Shown here piece by piece: positions 8,667 to 17,129 of a DNA stretch of 64,000 bases. The notes beneath the pieces are model-generated. The model was not told where the DNA came from and did not search any database. It saw nothing but the letters and a program-made list of their open reading frames with translations. The position numbers were made by a program, and so were the translations under genes. The stretch's first letter is position 1. Each line of letters starts with the position of its first letter. Source of the DNA: Streptomyces qinglanensis (GTDB lineage Bacteria; Actinomycetota; Actinomycetes; Streptomycetales; Streptomycetaceae); the NCBI RefSeq assembly GCF_900111245.1, contig NZ_FOGO01000006.1:62001-126000 (forward strand), read 5' to 3'.

Positions 8667-9244
8667 CAGCGCCCGCCGTGCGCGTCGTGCGCGTCGTGCC
8701 CGCCGTGCCCGCCGTGCTCGTCGTGCTCGTCGTGCTCGTCGTGCTCGTCAGCGATGCGGCCGTCGCCGCGCCCGTAGTCGTCCTCCAGACGGACGTTGTC
8801 CGAACCGTCGTCGTAGGTGGAGACCTCCACCAGCACGATGTCGGTGACGCCTTCGACCCGGTGCACCGCTCCGGGGTCGACGTGCGCCAGAGTCCCGGCG
8901 GGCATGGGCAGCCGCAGATTCTCGCCGTCCCGCGTCGCGCGGTAGTGCATCACCGCCTCGCCCTCCAGGATGAAGTAGCTCTCCCGCTTGTGCTCGTGGT
9001 ACTGCAGGGAGGTGCGGTGGCCCGCCTTGATGCGGATGAACTTGAACCCGTACGGACCGTCCGGCTCCTCCTCGTGCAGCCAGCGCTCCTGGCCCCACAG
9101 CTTGACGACCTTCTTGGTGTCGGCGAACTCGATGACCCGTACGCCGGGGACGACCTCGCGGGACGGGCGTGCCTCGTGCGCCCCGCTGTCGTCCTCGGGC
9201 TCGCTGATGGAGGTGAAGGGTGCTCCGGTGGCGGGGCTGGCCAT
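8666..9244 (-). CDS. cupin (mannose-6-phosphate-isomerase-like) with His-rich tail
   Basis: This is a 192-residue protein with a single cupin fold. The metal-binding motif QYHEHKRESYFILEG gives His83, His85 and probably Glu88 or Glu89, with a second histidine motif at AHVDPGAVHRV. This type resembles the isomerase or sensor half of mannose-6-phosphate isomerase proteins. Residues 166-192 are a low-complexity tail of DEH, GGH and DAH tripeptides, likely to bind metals. It overlaps the aminotransferase start by one base. Isomerisation of a sugar phosphate is plausible but not proven. Confidence 0.8.
   Translation of the reverse strand: MASPATGAPFTSISEPEDDSGAHEARPSREVVPGVRVIEFADTKKVVKLWGQERWLHEEEPDGPYGFKFIRIKAGHRTSLQYHEHKRESYFILEGEAVMHYRATRDGENLRLPMPAGTLAHVDPGAVHRVEGVTDIVLVEVSTYDDGSDNVRLEDDYGRGDGRIADEHDEHDEHDEHGGHGGHDAHDAHGGR
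8674..8745 (+). repeat. eight 9-nt tandem units in the cupin 3' end
   Basis: Eight consecutive 9-mers related to cgtcgtgct run without interruption and encode, on the reverse strand, the repeated acidic/His tripeptides of the cupin tail. Confidence 0.9.
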
Positions 9245-9316
9245 GTGCGGTCCTTCCGGGAGAGGGGCGCGGCGGTCGGTCGGCGGATGCGGGCGCGAGT
9301 ACGTACGGCGGACGGG

Positions 9317-10243
9317 TCAGCGGACGGAGACGTGCAGCGGCGCCTGCAGCCCGCGGTCCCGCACGACGGGGAAGAACACCTCGGGAGGCCAGGTCAGCAG
9401 GTGCCAGACGATGCCGGCCACCGAGCGGTTGTAGGGCCAGTGCGCGGGATCGGTCATCCCCCAGCGCGAGAACGCCGTCAGCAGCACGGGGTCGGCCGGG
9501 ACCCAGGCGCCGTCCAGCGCGAACTCCACCCAGTGGTGCAGCGTGCCGAAGGGCGGCGCGACCAGCAGTCCGGCACCGTGCCGGGCCCGGATCCCGCGCC
9601 GCTCGGCCTCCCGCAGCAGCAGCCGGGTGGGGATGAGGCAGTTGGCCAGCCGGGTCTCCCGGGCGAAGCCCTCGTCCTCGATGACCCCGTCCGGCAGGAC
9701 GTACAGCTCCCAGTCGGCGACCAGGGAGAGCAGATCCGAGCGGTCCTCGTCGAACACCCTGCTGTCGGAGGGCAGTCGGGCCCGCACGGCGAAGGCACCG
9801 GCCGAGGTCTCGCGCAGGCTGCCCGGCTCGCTGTGGTCGGCCGCCCCGGGTACGGGGACGAACGCGCACTCCCCGGCGTGGCCCGGCTCGGCGCAGTCGG
9901 CTCGCAGCTCCAGCTCGTGGCGGTGCGGCTCCCCCGTGCGAGCCGCCGCGTCCAGCGCCCGCGCCTTGCGGGCCAGGGCCCGGAAGTAGGGCGAGGGCAG
10001 GTTCAGCCAGGTGCTGACGTTGTGCAGGTCGGTGCGCTCGAAGCGGCGCCGCTCCGCCGGGCCGCGGTGCGGCAGGCCGTGGTCGAGCAGCGCTTCGAGC
10101 AGTGCGGGACCGATGGCCCAGGTCTCCTGCGCGAAGGCGGCGTCCTTGGTGAAGGTGCGGTGCCGGTCCGGGACCCGCAGGACCCGGTCGACGGCCTCCT
10201 GGAGCGTGCCGGGCGCGTACACGTCGGTCACGGCGGCGCTCAC
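9317..10243 (-). CDS. transglutaminase-like (Cys-His-Asp) protein
   Basis: This 308-residue protein has a C-terminal half with a transglutaminase-type triad layout. Cys202 is in LANCLIPTRLLL, followed by His236 or His237 in HHWVEF and Asp251 in VPADPV. The N-terminal 190 residues are not recognised. It starts with GTG in a GTGA overlap with the GatZ-like gene. Family members hydrolyse or form amide bonds, and several act as transferases in biosynthetic clusters. Here it could attach an amine to an acyl group, but no substrate is visible and the assignment rests on the motif order. Confidence 0.68.
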   Translation of the reverse strand: MSAAVTDVYAPGTLQEAVDRVLRVPDRHRTFTKDAAFAQETWAIGPALLEALLDHGLPHRGPAERRRFERTDLHNVSTWLNLPSPYFRALARKARALDAAARTGEPHRHELELRADCAEPGHAGECAFVPVPGAADHSEPGSLRETSAGAFAVRARLPSDSRVFDEDRSDLLSLVADWELYVLPDGVIEDEGFARETRLANCLIPTRLLLREAERRGIRARHGAGLLVAPPFGTLHHWVEFALDGAWVPADPVLLTAFSRWGMTDPAHWPYNRSVAGIVWHLLTWPPEVFFPVVRDRGLQAPLHVSVR

Positions 10244-11394
10244 AGCCCGGCCCCGCCGGTACGCGCGGCCGACGGCCGGCCCGCCCGCTCCACCGCGCGC
10301 AGCGCGGACTCGATCCGTTCGGCCACCGCCTCCCGGAGCACCGTCTCCAGCGGCGCCCTGCCGCGCGAGGCGAGGGCGTGCGCGGCCTCGGCACGGATGC
10401 GCCGTCCCTCGTCGCTGCCGAAGACGTAGTGGCCCGCGACGACAGCGCGCTCGACGTCGGTGGCGGTGGTGGAATCCAGCATCCACTTGCGCCACTTGCC
10501 GCTGTCGTGGGCGAGCCGCAGGAAGTCCTCCCTGGCTCGGGGCAGCGCCATCTCGTCCAGCACGCGCAGCAGGGCGCGGGTCTCGGCGACGCCGTACTCC
10601 GGTGCGACGTTGAAGGCGTCCACCCCGGTGCGCAGCAGCAGTGCCGTCTCCTCCGCGGTGAGGTAGTCGCAGTTGTGCGCCTTGAGGCGGACGCCTTCCT
10701 GGTGGCAGGTGGCGGCCAGGGTGGAGACCTGGCGCAGCGTCTCCTCGCGGGCCGCCGGATCGTGGAAGCGGCCCACGTTGCGCAGTTCGGCGACCTTGGT
10801 CCCGGTCTGCGCGACGACGTAGCGGGGGCGCGGCGCACCGGCCGCCTCGATGCCCTCCAGGACGAGCCGGAGGGCCGCTTTGAACTCGTCCGGATCGTTG
10901 GTGGACACGTCCTGCGGTTCGAATCCGATCTCGTAGGCGATGTCGGCGCCGCGTGCGGCGGCCTCGGCGTGGCAGCGCGCGTACAGCTCGACGAGCCGCG
11001 CGGCGGCGGTCGCCGCCGGGACGGGTCCGGTGCCGGGGCGGCCCTCGGAGGTGTCGATGTGCAGCAGTCCGAACCCGGCGTCCAGGTCGGCGGCGAAGGA
11101 GCGCACGCAGGAGTCCAGGGCCTCGGCGGGCTCGGCGATGCCGGCCTCGGCGGTGTGCATCCAGGGGCCGCCGTGGTCCCGGCACAGGAGCAGCAACCCG
11201 TCCGGGTCGCGCTCTCGGACGTGGGCGGCGAACTCCGCGGTGGTCCAGCCCAGATAGCCGCCGCCGAACTCGGCCGCGTCCACCTGGCGGCGGCTGGGGA
11301 TGAGCATGAGCGGGGTGCGGGTGCGCCGGGCGACGGTGAGGGCCGCGTCGACGGTGCAGCGTGAGACCGGGCCGATGCCGACCACTGGTTCCAT
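10240..11394 (-). CDS. GatZ/KbaZ-like class II tagatose-bisphosphate aldolase family protein
   Basis: This 384-residue protein matches the family of the so-called non-catalytic subunit of D-tagatose-1,6-bisphosphate aldolase. Recognisable segments are IAYEIGFEPQDVS, VAQTGTKVAE, KAHNCDYLT and GVDAFNVAPEYGVAETRALL. Its usual partner, the GatY/KbaY catalytic subunit, is absent from the window. It may therefore act alone in C-C bond chemistry on a sugar phosphate. The ATG at 11394 follows AGGGGA. It is coupled by GTGA to the transglutaminase-like gene, an unusual pairing. Confidence 0.85.
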   Translation of the reverse strand: MEPVVGIGPVSRCTVDAALTVARRTRTPLMLIPSRRQVDAAEFGGGYLGWTTAEFAAHVRERDPDGLLLLCRDHGGPWMHTAEAGIAEPAEALDSCVRSFAADLDAGFGLLHIDTSEGRPGTGPVPAATAAARLVELYARCHAEAAARGADIAYEIGFEPQDVSTNDPDEFKAALRLVLEGIEAAGAPRPRYVVAQTGTKVAELRNVGRFHDPAAREETLRQVSTLAATCHQEGVRLKAHNCDYLTAEETALLLRTGVDAFNVAPEYGVAETRALLRVLDEMALPRAREDFLRLAHDSGKWRKWMLDSTTATDVERAVVAGHYVFGSDEGRRIRAEAAHALASRGRAPLETVLREAVAERIESALRAVERAGRPSAARTGGAGL

Positions 11395-11429
11395 GGGTGT
11401 CGTCCCCTGACTGTCGAGGGTGGCTGCGC

Positions 11430-12647
11430 TCAGCGCGACCGGTGGGTGGAGAACTTCGCCAGGTCGCCGATGTCGGAGTCCGGCGGCCAGGTGCACCAGG
11501 GGAAGGTCTCGTAGGCGCCGGGTCCCGTGCCCTCGGCGTCGAACCAGTCGGCGGCGCGCGCGTGGTGCAGGTGCACCAGGTGGTCGTCGCGGTACCGGTC
11601 GAGGCCGCCGTGCAAGTCGGCCCGCCAGGTGAAGTCGTTGTCGGCGCCGCCCCATCCGGCGGTGAACCGCTCGTCGTAGCCGCCGATCCGGGAGAAGAGG
11701 CTCTCCCGGAGCCAGACGCAGGCGCCCGGGGTGCGGCGCAGGAAGACGCCGCGCAGCGCGTCCCGGCGCACGGCTGCGGCTCCCTCCAGGCAGCGTTCGC
11801 CGACGGCCTGGTGGCTGGAGGCGGCGTCCAGGTACAGCATGTCCTCGAACGGCCAGTGCGCCTGGGTGCCCGGGGTGCGGAACCGTTCGACGGCCCGCGC
11901 CACGAAGCCGCGGTCGACGAGGATGTCGGCCTCGAGCACGCAGATCAGCTCCGCGGGCCGGGCCCCGTGCACCACGCCCGCGTTGATCGTCCAGGAGTAG
12001 TTGAAGGGTCCGGCGTTCTCCGCGAACAGATAGGTGTCGCAGTAGGTGCCGTACAGGTGCTCCCAGCGCGGCCGGGAATCCGCCTCCACGACGACCACGC
12101 GGTAGCGGTCGCGCGGATGGCTCTGGTCGTTGAGCGCGTGCAGTACGGCCGCCAGGTTGCGGGTGCGCTCCCCTTCCTCGCCCCGCTCCCGGAAGGGGAT
12201 GACCAGCGCCGCGTCCACCGCGCCGGTGGGCCCGGCGGCGGGCCGCGCGGTACGCAGGATCTCGGCGGCGCCGGGGGCGCCGAGTCCGGCTGGCCGCTCG
12301 GTGCCGGTCTGCATCCGCAGCCGGGAGCGGGTCTCGGCGTCCCAGGCGGCGGCTGCCAGGTGCGCGATGCCGGGCTCCGCGGGGTCGCCGGCGAGCCTGT
12401 CGGTCAGCAGCGCCGTCAGTGCGCGGCACGCGGCGCTGTCCGCGGGGTCGGCGACGACCGTTTCGGCCAGGGCGTGGACGCGCGCGTCCGGGAGGGCGAG
12501 CACGGCGTCGGCGACCGCGCGGTGCGCGTCCCTGGACCAGTGCCAGAAGCCGGGGGCGGCCGACTGCGCGGACGGGTCGGCGGTGAGGGCGACACTGCTG
12601 ACGGCGGCATCCGCGAGGACGGCGGGGTCCTGATGCCTCCAGCTCAT
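11430..12647 (-). CDS. family 2 glycosyltransferase
   Basis: This 405-residue protein has about 130 N-terminal residues of unrecognised, Ala-rich helical sequence followed by a GT-A domain. The domain starts at AALVIPFRERGEEGERT, carries the acidic metal motif CVLEADILVD, and ends with the galactosyltransferase-type GWGGADNDFTWR. The ATG at 12647 has AGAGGAC upstream, so the longer in-frame N-terminus is rejected. It is the first gene of the reverse-strand cluster and probably lies just behind its promoter. It presumably transfers the sugar that the downstream genes make. Confidence 0.85.
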   Translation of the reverse strand: MSWRHQDPAVLADAAVSSVALTADPSAQSAAPGFWHWSRDAHRAVADAVLALPDARVHALAETVVADPADSAACRALTALLTDRLAGDPAEPGIAHLAAAAWDAETRSRLRMQTGTERPAGLGAPGAAEILRTARPAAGPTGAVDAALVIPFRERGEEGERTRNLAAVLHALNDQSHPRDRYRVVVVEADSRPRWEHLYGTYCDTYLFAENAGPFNYSWTINAGVVHGARPAELICVLEADILVDRGFVARAVERFRTPGTQAHWPFEDMLYLDAASSHQAVGERCLEGAAAVRRDALRGVFLRRTPGACVWLRESLFSRIGGYDERFTAGWGGADNDFTWRADLHGGLDRYRDDHLVHLHHARAADWFDAEGTGPGAYETFPWCTWPPDSDIGDLAKFSTHRSR

Positions 12648-12911
12648 CTGGCGGTCCTCTCGGCAAGCGGGGGTGGACGGCCACGACCGGGGGCCGGTTG
12701 AGCCGCTGCGCTCATCCTGCGGTCCGCCGCGCACCCGCCGACAGCCCCGGACGGGCACCCGGACCGGGGCGGGCGAACGGGGGTAGCCGATCGGGTAGCC
12801 CCGGTGGTCAGGGAACCGCGGAACGGCCGCCCGGGCAGGGCCGGAAGGCGCCCTGCGCCACCCGGGGCAGAGCGGGGCGGCGGCCCGCGGCGTTCCCGTC
12901 GAGCCCGGTGT

Positions 12912-13601
12912 TCAGTCGATCAGACCGAGTTTGATCGCCGTGACGACGGCCGCTGTCCGGTTGGCGGCACCGAGCTTGAGCAGCACGCTGCTCACCAGCC
13001 GCTTGACGCCGTGCTCGGAGATCCGCAGGCGGCGGGCGATCTGCTTGTTGCTCAGCCCGGCCACCAGGTGTGTGAGCACGTCGTACTCGCGCGCGGTCAG
13101 CCGCACCCTGCGGGCGGGCAGCAGGTGGGCCGACTCCCCTGCCTGGCTGATCAGTTGCCGCCCCAGTCGGAGCGGCATCGGCATCTCGTCGGCCGCCAAC
13201 TGCGCGAGCGCCCGCTCCAGGGCCGCCGCGGTCAGCTCCTCGCGCAGCAGATAGCCGTCGGCGGGCAGCCGGGCGAGCGCCGAGTCCGATGCGGCGTCCG
13301 CCGGGTCGAGGAGGAGCAGGGTGCGCACTCCCGGATGGGTGTGGCGCAGGCGCCCGAGGGAGGCGGAGGCGTGGGTGGAACTGGAGAGGATGAGCACGTG
13401 GAACCTGTTGCCGGCCAGGGCCTGCTCCAGTGCGGCGGGGTGGGTGAACTCCTCGGCGTGCCCCACGGGCGCCAGGCCGGGCAGCATGGCGCGCAGGCCG
13501 AGCCGGAGGAGTTCGGCCTCGACGTGGACGGCGACCGCGAGCCGGGCCGCGGTGCGCTCGCTGCTGTCCGGCTTTTCCTGGATCTCGGTCAATGCGTTCA
13601 C
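12912..13601 (-). CDS. atypical LuxR-family response regulator
   Basis: This is a 229-residue transcription factor. The C-terminal 65 residues form a LuxR/NarL helix-turn-helix (LTAREYDVL, GLSNKQIARRLRISEHGVKRL). The N-terminal part resembles a receiver domain, but the strand that should end in the phosphoacceptor Asp reads FHVLILSSSTHAS, with Ser in place of Asp, and the acidic pocket is poor. It is therefore probably controlled by ligand, protein partner or abundance rather than phosphorylation, and no histidine kinase is adjacent. The GTG at 13601 is the best start but lacks a strong ribosome site. It could regulate the sugar cluster, whose first gene lies 264 nt away on the same strand. 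Confidence 0.8.
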   Translation of the reverse strand: MNALTEIQEKPDSSERTAARLAVAVHVEAELLRLGLRAMLPGLAPVGHAEEFTHPAALEQALAGNRFHVLILSSSTHASASLGRLRHTHPGVRTLLLLDPADAASDSALARLPADGYLLREELTAAALERALAQLAADEMPMPLRLGRQLISQAGESAHLLPARRVRLTAREYDVLTHLVAGLSNKQIARRLRISEHGVKRLVSSVLLKLGAANRTAAVVTAIKLGLID

Positions 13602-13856
13602 CCAATCCCCGCGCAGGGGCCACTTCCGGGTGGCGGAGGTGGTCCGGTCCTGACTGCCGCGAGCGATGATCCCGCAGAGTCCCGCCCCAGGGAAGCGAGT
13701 TGACGGAGCGTCTGCTGGTGTACGACCACGCCTTTGTGACGCATGTGGTCCGCCGCGCCGCGGTACCCGACCGGACGCGACACATGGCAGCGCACGACAC
13801 ACAACCCCGTTCCCCTGTACGGCAGTTGACTCTTGTCCCGGACGGAGGGGCCGCGG

Positions 13857-14306
13857 TCAGGGGCGCCTGCCCGGGGCGAGCGCGGCATCGGCCCGGTCGA
13901 GGATGCCGGTGAAGACGCGAGCGACGGCAGGGGCGGCGACCCGGGAGAGGGTCGCGCCGAAGGGCAGCCGCGCCTGGAAGGTGGTCGTCCAGGTGACGAG
14001 TGTGCCGTCCGCCCGCTCCTCGAACGCCATCCGGCCCAGCCCGTGCCGGGCGGGCGGGACACAGCGGTCGACGGCATAGTCGAAACCGTGCGGCCGGTGG
14101 TAGGCGGTGATCCGTTCGCGGTACCAGCCGATCAGCCAGGTGTGCAGCCGAACGGCACCCACCCCGTACGGCGCGCCCGCGCCCGGCCGGGCCAGGCGGG
14201 CTCGCAGGACGTAGCGGGAAGCGCTGTAGTGCGCGCTGGTGGCGCACCAGTCGAACACCTCGGCAATCGGCGCCGCGATCACACGGCGCACCGTCACGGT
14301 CTGCAC
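13857..14306 (-). CDS. SRPBCC-family protein
   Basis: This 149-residue START/Bet v 1-like protein binds a hydrophobic ligand in a helix-grip fold. The start MQTVTVRRVIAAPIAEVFDW and the end ARVFTGILDRADAAL are typical of polyketide-cyclase/SRPBCC members. The opening HTWLIGWYRERI and LVTWTTTFQA strands are also consistent. Ligand and partner are unknown; it stands alone in its direction. Confidence 0.8.
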   Translation of the reverse strand: MQTVTVRRVIAAPIAEVFDWCATSAHYSASRYVLRARLARPGAGAPYGVGAVRLHTWLIGWYRERITAYHRPHGFDYAVDRCVPPARHGLGRMAFEERADGTLVTWTTTFQARLPFGATLSRVAAPAVARVFTGILDRADAALAPGRRP

Positions 14307-14869
14307 AGACGACCCCTCTCCTCAGGCTGGTGCTCGTCCGGGCCCCGGACGGGTCTGCTGTCCCGGACGGGTCTGCTGTCCCGGACGGGTCTGCTGTCCC
14401 GGACGGATCTGCTCGACGGCGGAACCTTGCGGTCACACCTCGCGGGCCCTCCTGCCGCACCGGGGCGGGCACGCGCGGAGGGCTCCGCAGCTCAGACCGG
14501 ATGCGACGCACCGGCGGGACAGCAGCCGGTATGACGTGGCCCACACGTCGGCCCGGCGGCCCGGCGGGCCCGGCGGCCCGGCCGGAGAGACGTCGCCGGT
14601 CCTGACCGGGACTGCGCGGAGCACCCGGCGGGGCGAGGCACGATCCGCGATCGGCGCCGTCGGCGCCGAAGGACCCCTGCTCGCCCGCAGCGTGCACACG
14701 CTCCGGAGTCGGATCGCGACGCGGTGTACCCTGCGCACGATTGCCCGGCAGGCCCCGCGGGTACCACGCCTGTGCAGGCCGGGCACTCCTCGGCGAGTCG
14801 CCGACCCGGCTCGGTCGATCGGCTGCCGTACCGGGCGGCGCCGACAGGCAGGCAGGCAAGGGGTGTGAC
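14307..14869. other. 563-nt gene-free divergent region
   Basis: The region lies between the divergent SRPBCC and SGNH hydrolase genes. It holds the 18-nt tandem repeat at 14344-14415 and a G/C-only low-complexity patch near 14550-14585. It must contain both promoters, but no convincing -35/-10 pair or coding sequence was found. Confidence 0.6.
14344..14415. repeat. four-copy 18-nt minisatellite upstream of the SRPBCC gene
   Basis: Three perfect copies and one copy with three changes of cccggacgggtctgctgt sit head to tail, beginning 38 nt upstream of the SRPBCC start codon. No gene reads through it. Confidence 0.92.
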
Positions 14870-16519
14870 ATGACCGCACCGGAACCCGTATCCGCACCGG
14901 ACCCCGCCACCGCCGCTTCCGCACCCGCGCCCGGGCGCGCGGAGCCCGGGGCTCCCTACACCGATCCGACCCTGGGCATCCCCGTCGCCACCTCCTGGCG
15001 CGGGGAGCCCCGCAACCGGCTGGTGACCGTCGGGGACTCGCTCACCCAGGGCTTCCAGAGCTGCGCCGTCTTCCGGACCGATCTCTCCTACCCGGCGATC
15101 ATCGCGCACGAGCTCGGCTGGGCGGAGCAGTTCCGCCATCCCTCCTTCGAGGGCCGGGGAGGACTCCCGCTCAACCTCGAGATGCTGCTGCGCGACCTGG
15201 AGGACCACTGCGGTCCGGCCGTCGACTGGTGGGACACGCCCGCGGTGCTCTTCCGGGCCCGCCGCTTCATGGACGAGGTGGAGGACTACTGGGAACGCGG
15301 CGGGGGGTGCGCCCCGGCGGCGGGCACCGCCATCAACCACAACCTGGCCGTGTTCGGCTGGGATCTGCGCGACGCGCTGGACAAGTCGGCCGACGTGTGC
15401 AGCAGGATGATCGAGACTCCGAGAGACGACCTGGTGCGCCAGGTGGTCGGCAATCCGGGCGAGCGCGCGGCGCTGCGCACCCTCCCCACCCGGCCCCCTG
15501 GCGCCGGGGCGCACACCCAGGTGAGTGCGGCGGCGGCGCTGGGCGAGCAGACCGGTACCGCCCCGCGGGGGGCCGCGGGTGCGGAGGAGCGGGAGCTGGA
15601 TCCGGAGCACGGCATCGAGACGCTGATCGTCTTCCTCGGCGCCAACAACGCGCTCTCCTCCGTCATCGAGCTCAAGGTGGCATGGAGCGAGGAGGGCTAC
15701 GACGACCTGGAGGAGAAGAAGCGGTTCACTGTCTGGCGGCCCGAGCACTTCGCGGCCGAGCTGCAGCAACTGGCGCACGAGGTGGGCCGGATCCGGGCGC
15801 GGCACGTGATCTGGTGCACCGTTCCGCACGTCACCATCGCCCCCGTCGCCCGCGGCGTGCACGGGAAGCTGGAGCCCGGCTCGCGCTACTTCCCGTACTA
15901 CACCCGGCCCTGGATCGACGACGGCGCCTTCGACGCCGACCGCGACCCGCATCTGACCGGGGAGCAGGCCGCCGCCGTGGACGCGGCGATCGACCAGTAC
16001 AACGACGCGATGGCGGAGACCGTGCGCGCGGCGCGGCGGGCCGGGCGGGACTGGTACCTGCTGGACGCGGCCGGGCTGCTGGACCGGCTGGCCTGCCGCC
16101 GCTACTTCGAGGACGAAGCGGCGCGGCCCGGCTGGTGGACGCCGTATCCGCTGCCGCGCGAGCTGCGCGCGCTCGATCCGGTGCCCAACTCGCGGTTCCT
16201 GCTGAGCGACGGCGACCGGCGCAGCGACGGGGGGCTGTTCTCGCTGGACGGCGTCCATCCGACGACGGTCGCCTACGGGATCCTGGCCCAGGAGCTGATC
16301 GACGTGATGCGGCAGGCGGGCGTGGAGTTCCGCACCCCGTACGGCGGGCAGCCGCGCACGGACCCGGTGCGGGTCGACTTCACCCGGCTGGTGCGCCACG
16401 ACACCCTCATCAACCGCCCGCCCGCCAACGTCACCTCGGGCCTGCACGCCATCGGCTGGGCCGACGAGGCACTGGACGTGCTGGTCCGGGCCCTGCGAGT
16501 CGGCCGCGGAGGAAAATAG
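14870..16519 (+). CDS. SGNH/GDSL-family hydrolase
   Basis: This 549-residue protein is probably an esterase or lipase. Block I is VTVGDSLTQGF near residue 47, block III is LGANNALS near 255, and block V DGVHPTTV near 463 provides the catalytic Asp and His. It is much longer than minimal GDSL esterases and lacks an obvious signal peptide; the first 40 residues are Pro/Ala-rich. The ATG follows AAGGGG with 7 nt spacing. The natural substrate is unknown. Confidence 0.85.
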   Translation: MTAPEPVSAPDPATAASAPAPGRAEPGAPYTDPTLGIPVATSWRGEPRNRLVTVGDSLTQGFQSCAVFRTDLSYPAIIAHELGWAEQFRHPSFEGRGGLPLNLEMLLRDLEDHCGPAVDWWDTPAVLFRARRFMDEVEDYWERGGGCAPAAGTAINHNLAVFGWDLRDALDKSADVCSRMIETPRDDLVRQVVGNPGERAALRTLPTRPPGAGAHTQVSAAAALGEQTGTAPRGAAGAEERELDPEHGIETLIVFLGANNALSSVIELKVAWSEEGYDDLEEKKRFTVWRPEHFAAELQQLAHEVGRIRARHVIWCTVPHVTIAPVARGVHGKLEPGSRYFPYYTRPWIDDGAFDADRDPHLTGEQAAAVDAAIDQYNDAMAETVRAARRAGRDWYLLDAAGLLDRLACRRYFEDEAARPGWWTPYPLPRELRALDPVPNSRFLLSDGDRRSDGGLFSLDGVHPTTVAYGILAQELIDVMRQAGVEFRTPYGGQPRTDPVRVDFTRLVRHDTLINRPPANVTSGLHAIGWADEALDVLVRALRVGRGGK

Positions 16520-16562
16520 GACGGCAGGAACATCGCACGGGCGGCTACGGTTCCCAGGCGGC

Positions 16563-16576
16563 TTACGGTTCCGTAA
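16563..16576. promoter_or_regulatory. 14-nt palindrome between convergent genes
   Basis: ttacggttccgtaa has 6-bp perfect arms around TT. A near copy of its left part (ctacggttcc) lies about 20 nt upstream. It sits between the convergent SGNH hydrolase and DUF1772 genes, so it may be an RNA hairpin rather than an operator. Confidence 0.35.
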
Positions 16577-16619
16577 ATGCGTCTATCGGGTAAGGGGTAC
16601 GTAGGATCATCGCCTCGGT

Positions 16620-17129
16620 TCACTTCGGTGAGGCCCCGCTCCCGTAGCGCACCAACGCCCAGGCCAGGCACCCGAAGGCGGCGGTGTTGCAGACCGTGCG
16701 GACGACGTTCCACCGGTGCCATCCGTCCTCGAAGCGCTCGCGCAGCGCGGCCAGCCGCTCGGCGCCGTCCGGGAGGCCACCGGCGTCGAGCGCGTCGTTG
16801 AGCGGCACGTTGAACGCCATGGTGATCACCAGGACCGCCACGTAGAGCACACCTGCCGCCGCGATCCAGGGCACCGCGGCCCTGCTGCCGCCACCCCACA
16901 GGTGCAGCGCCCCGGCGGCGGCGATCAGCAGCAGCGAACCGGCGAACAGCAGCAGGAACCAGCCGTTGAGGATGGCGGTGTTGATGCGCTGCATGCCCTC
17001 CACGAAGGTCCGGTCCCCGGCCCGCCGCAGGCCCGGTGAGACCGCCACCGCGAAGCCGTAATAGAGGCCCGCGCTCAGGCCGGTGAGCAGCACGGCCCCC
17101 AGCAGTGAAACTCCTTGCAGTGCACGCAC
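16620..17129 (-). CDS. DUF1772 (anthrone-oxygenase-type) membrane protein
   Basis: This is a 169-residue protein with four predicted membrane segments, near residues 6-28, 54-75, 83-105 and 145-160. It has conserved family features such as RINTAILNGWF and FNVPLNDAL. The family includes enzymes that oxidise anthrones in fungi and actinomycetes, but most members are uncharacterised. No polyketide aromatic cluster is adjacent, so a generic membrane role is just as likely. Confidence 0.78.
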   Translation of the reverse strand: MRALQGVSLLGAVLLTGLSAGLYYGFAVAVSPGLRRAGDRTFVEGMQRINTAILNGWFLLLFAGSLLLIAAAGALHLWGGGSRAAVPWIAAAGVLYVAVLVITMAFNVPLNDALDAGGLPDGAERLAALRERFEDGWHRWNVVRTVCNTAAFGCLAWALVRYGSGASPK

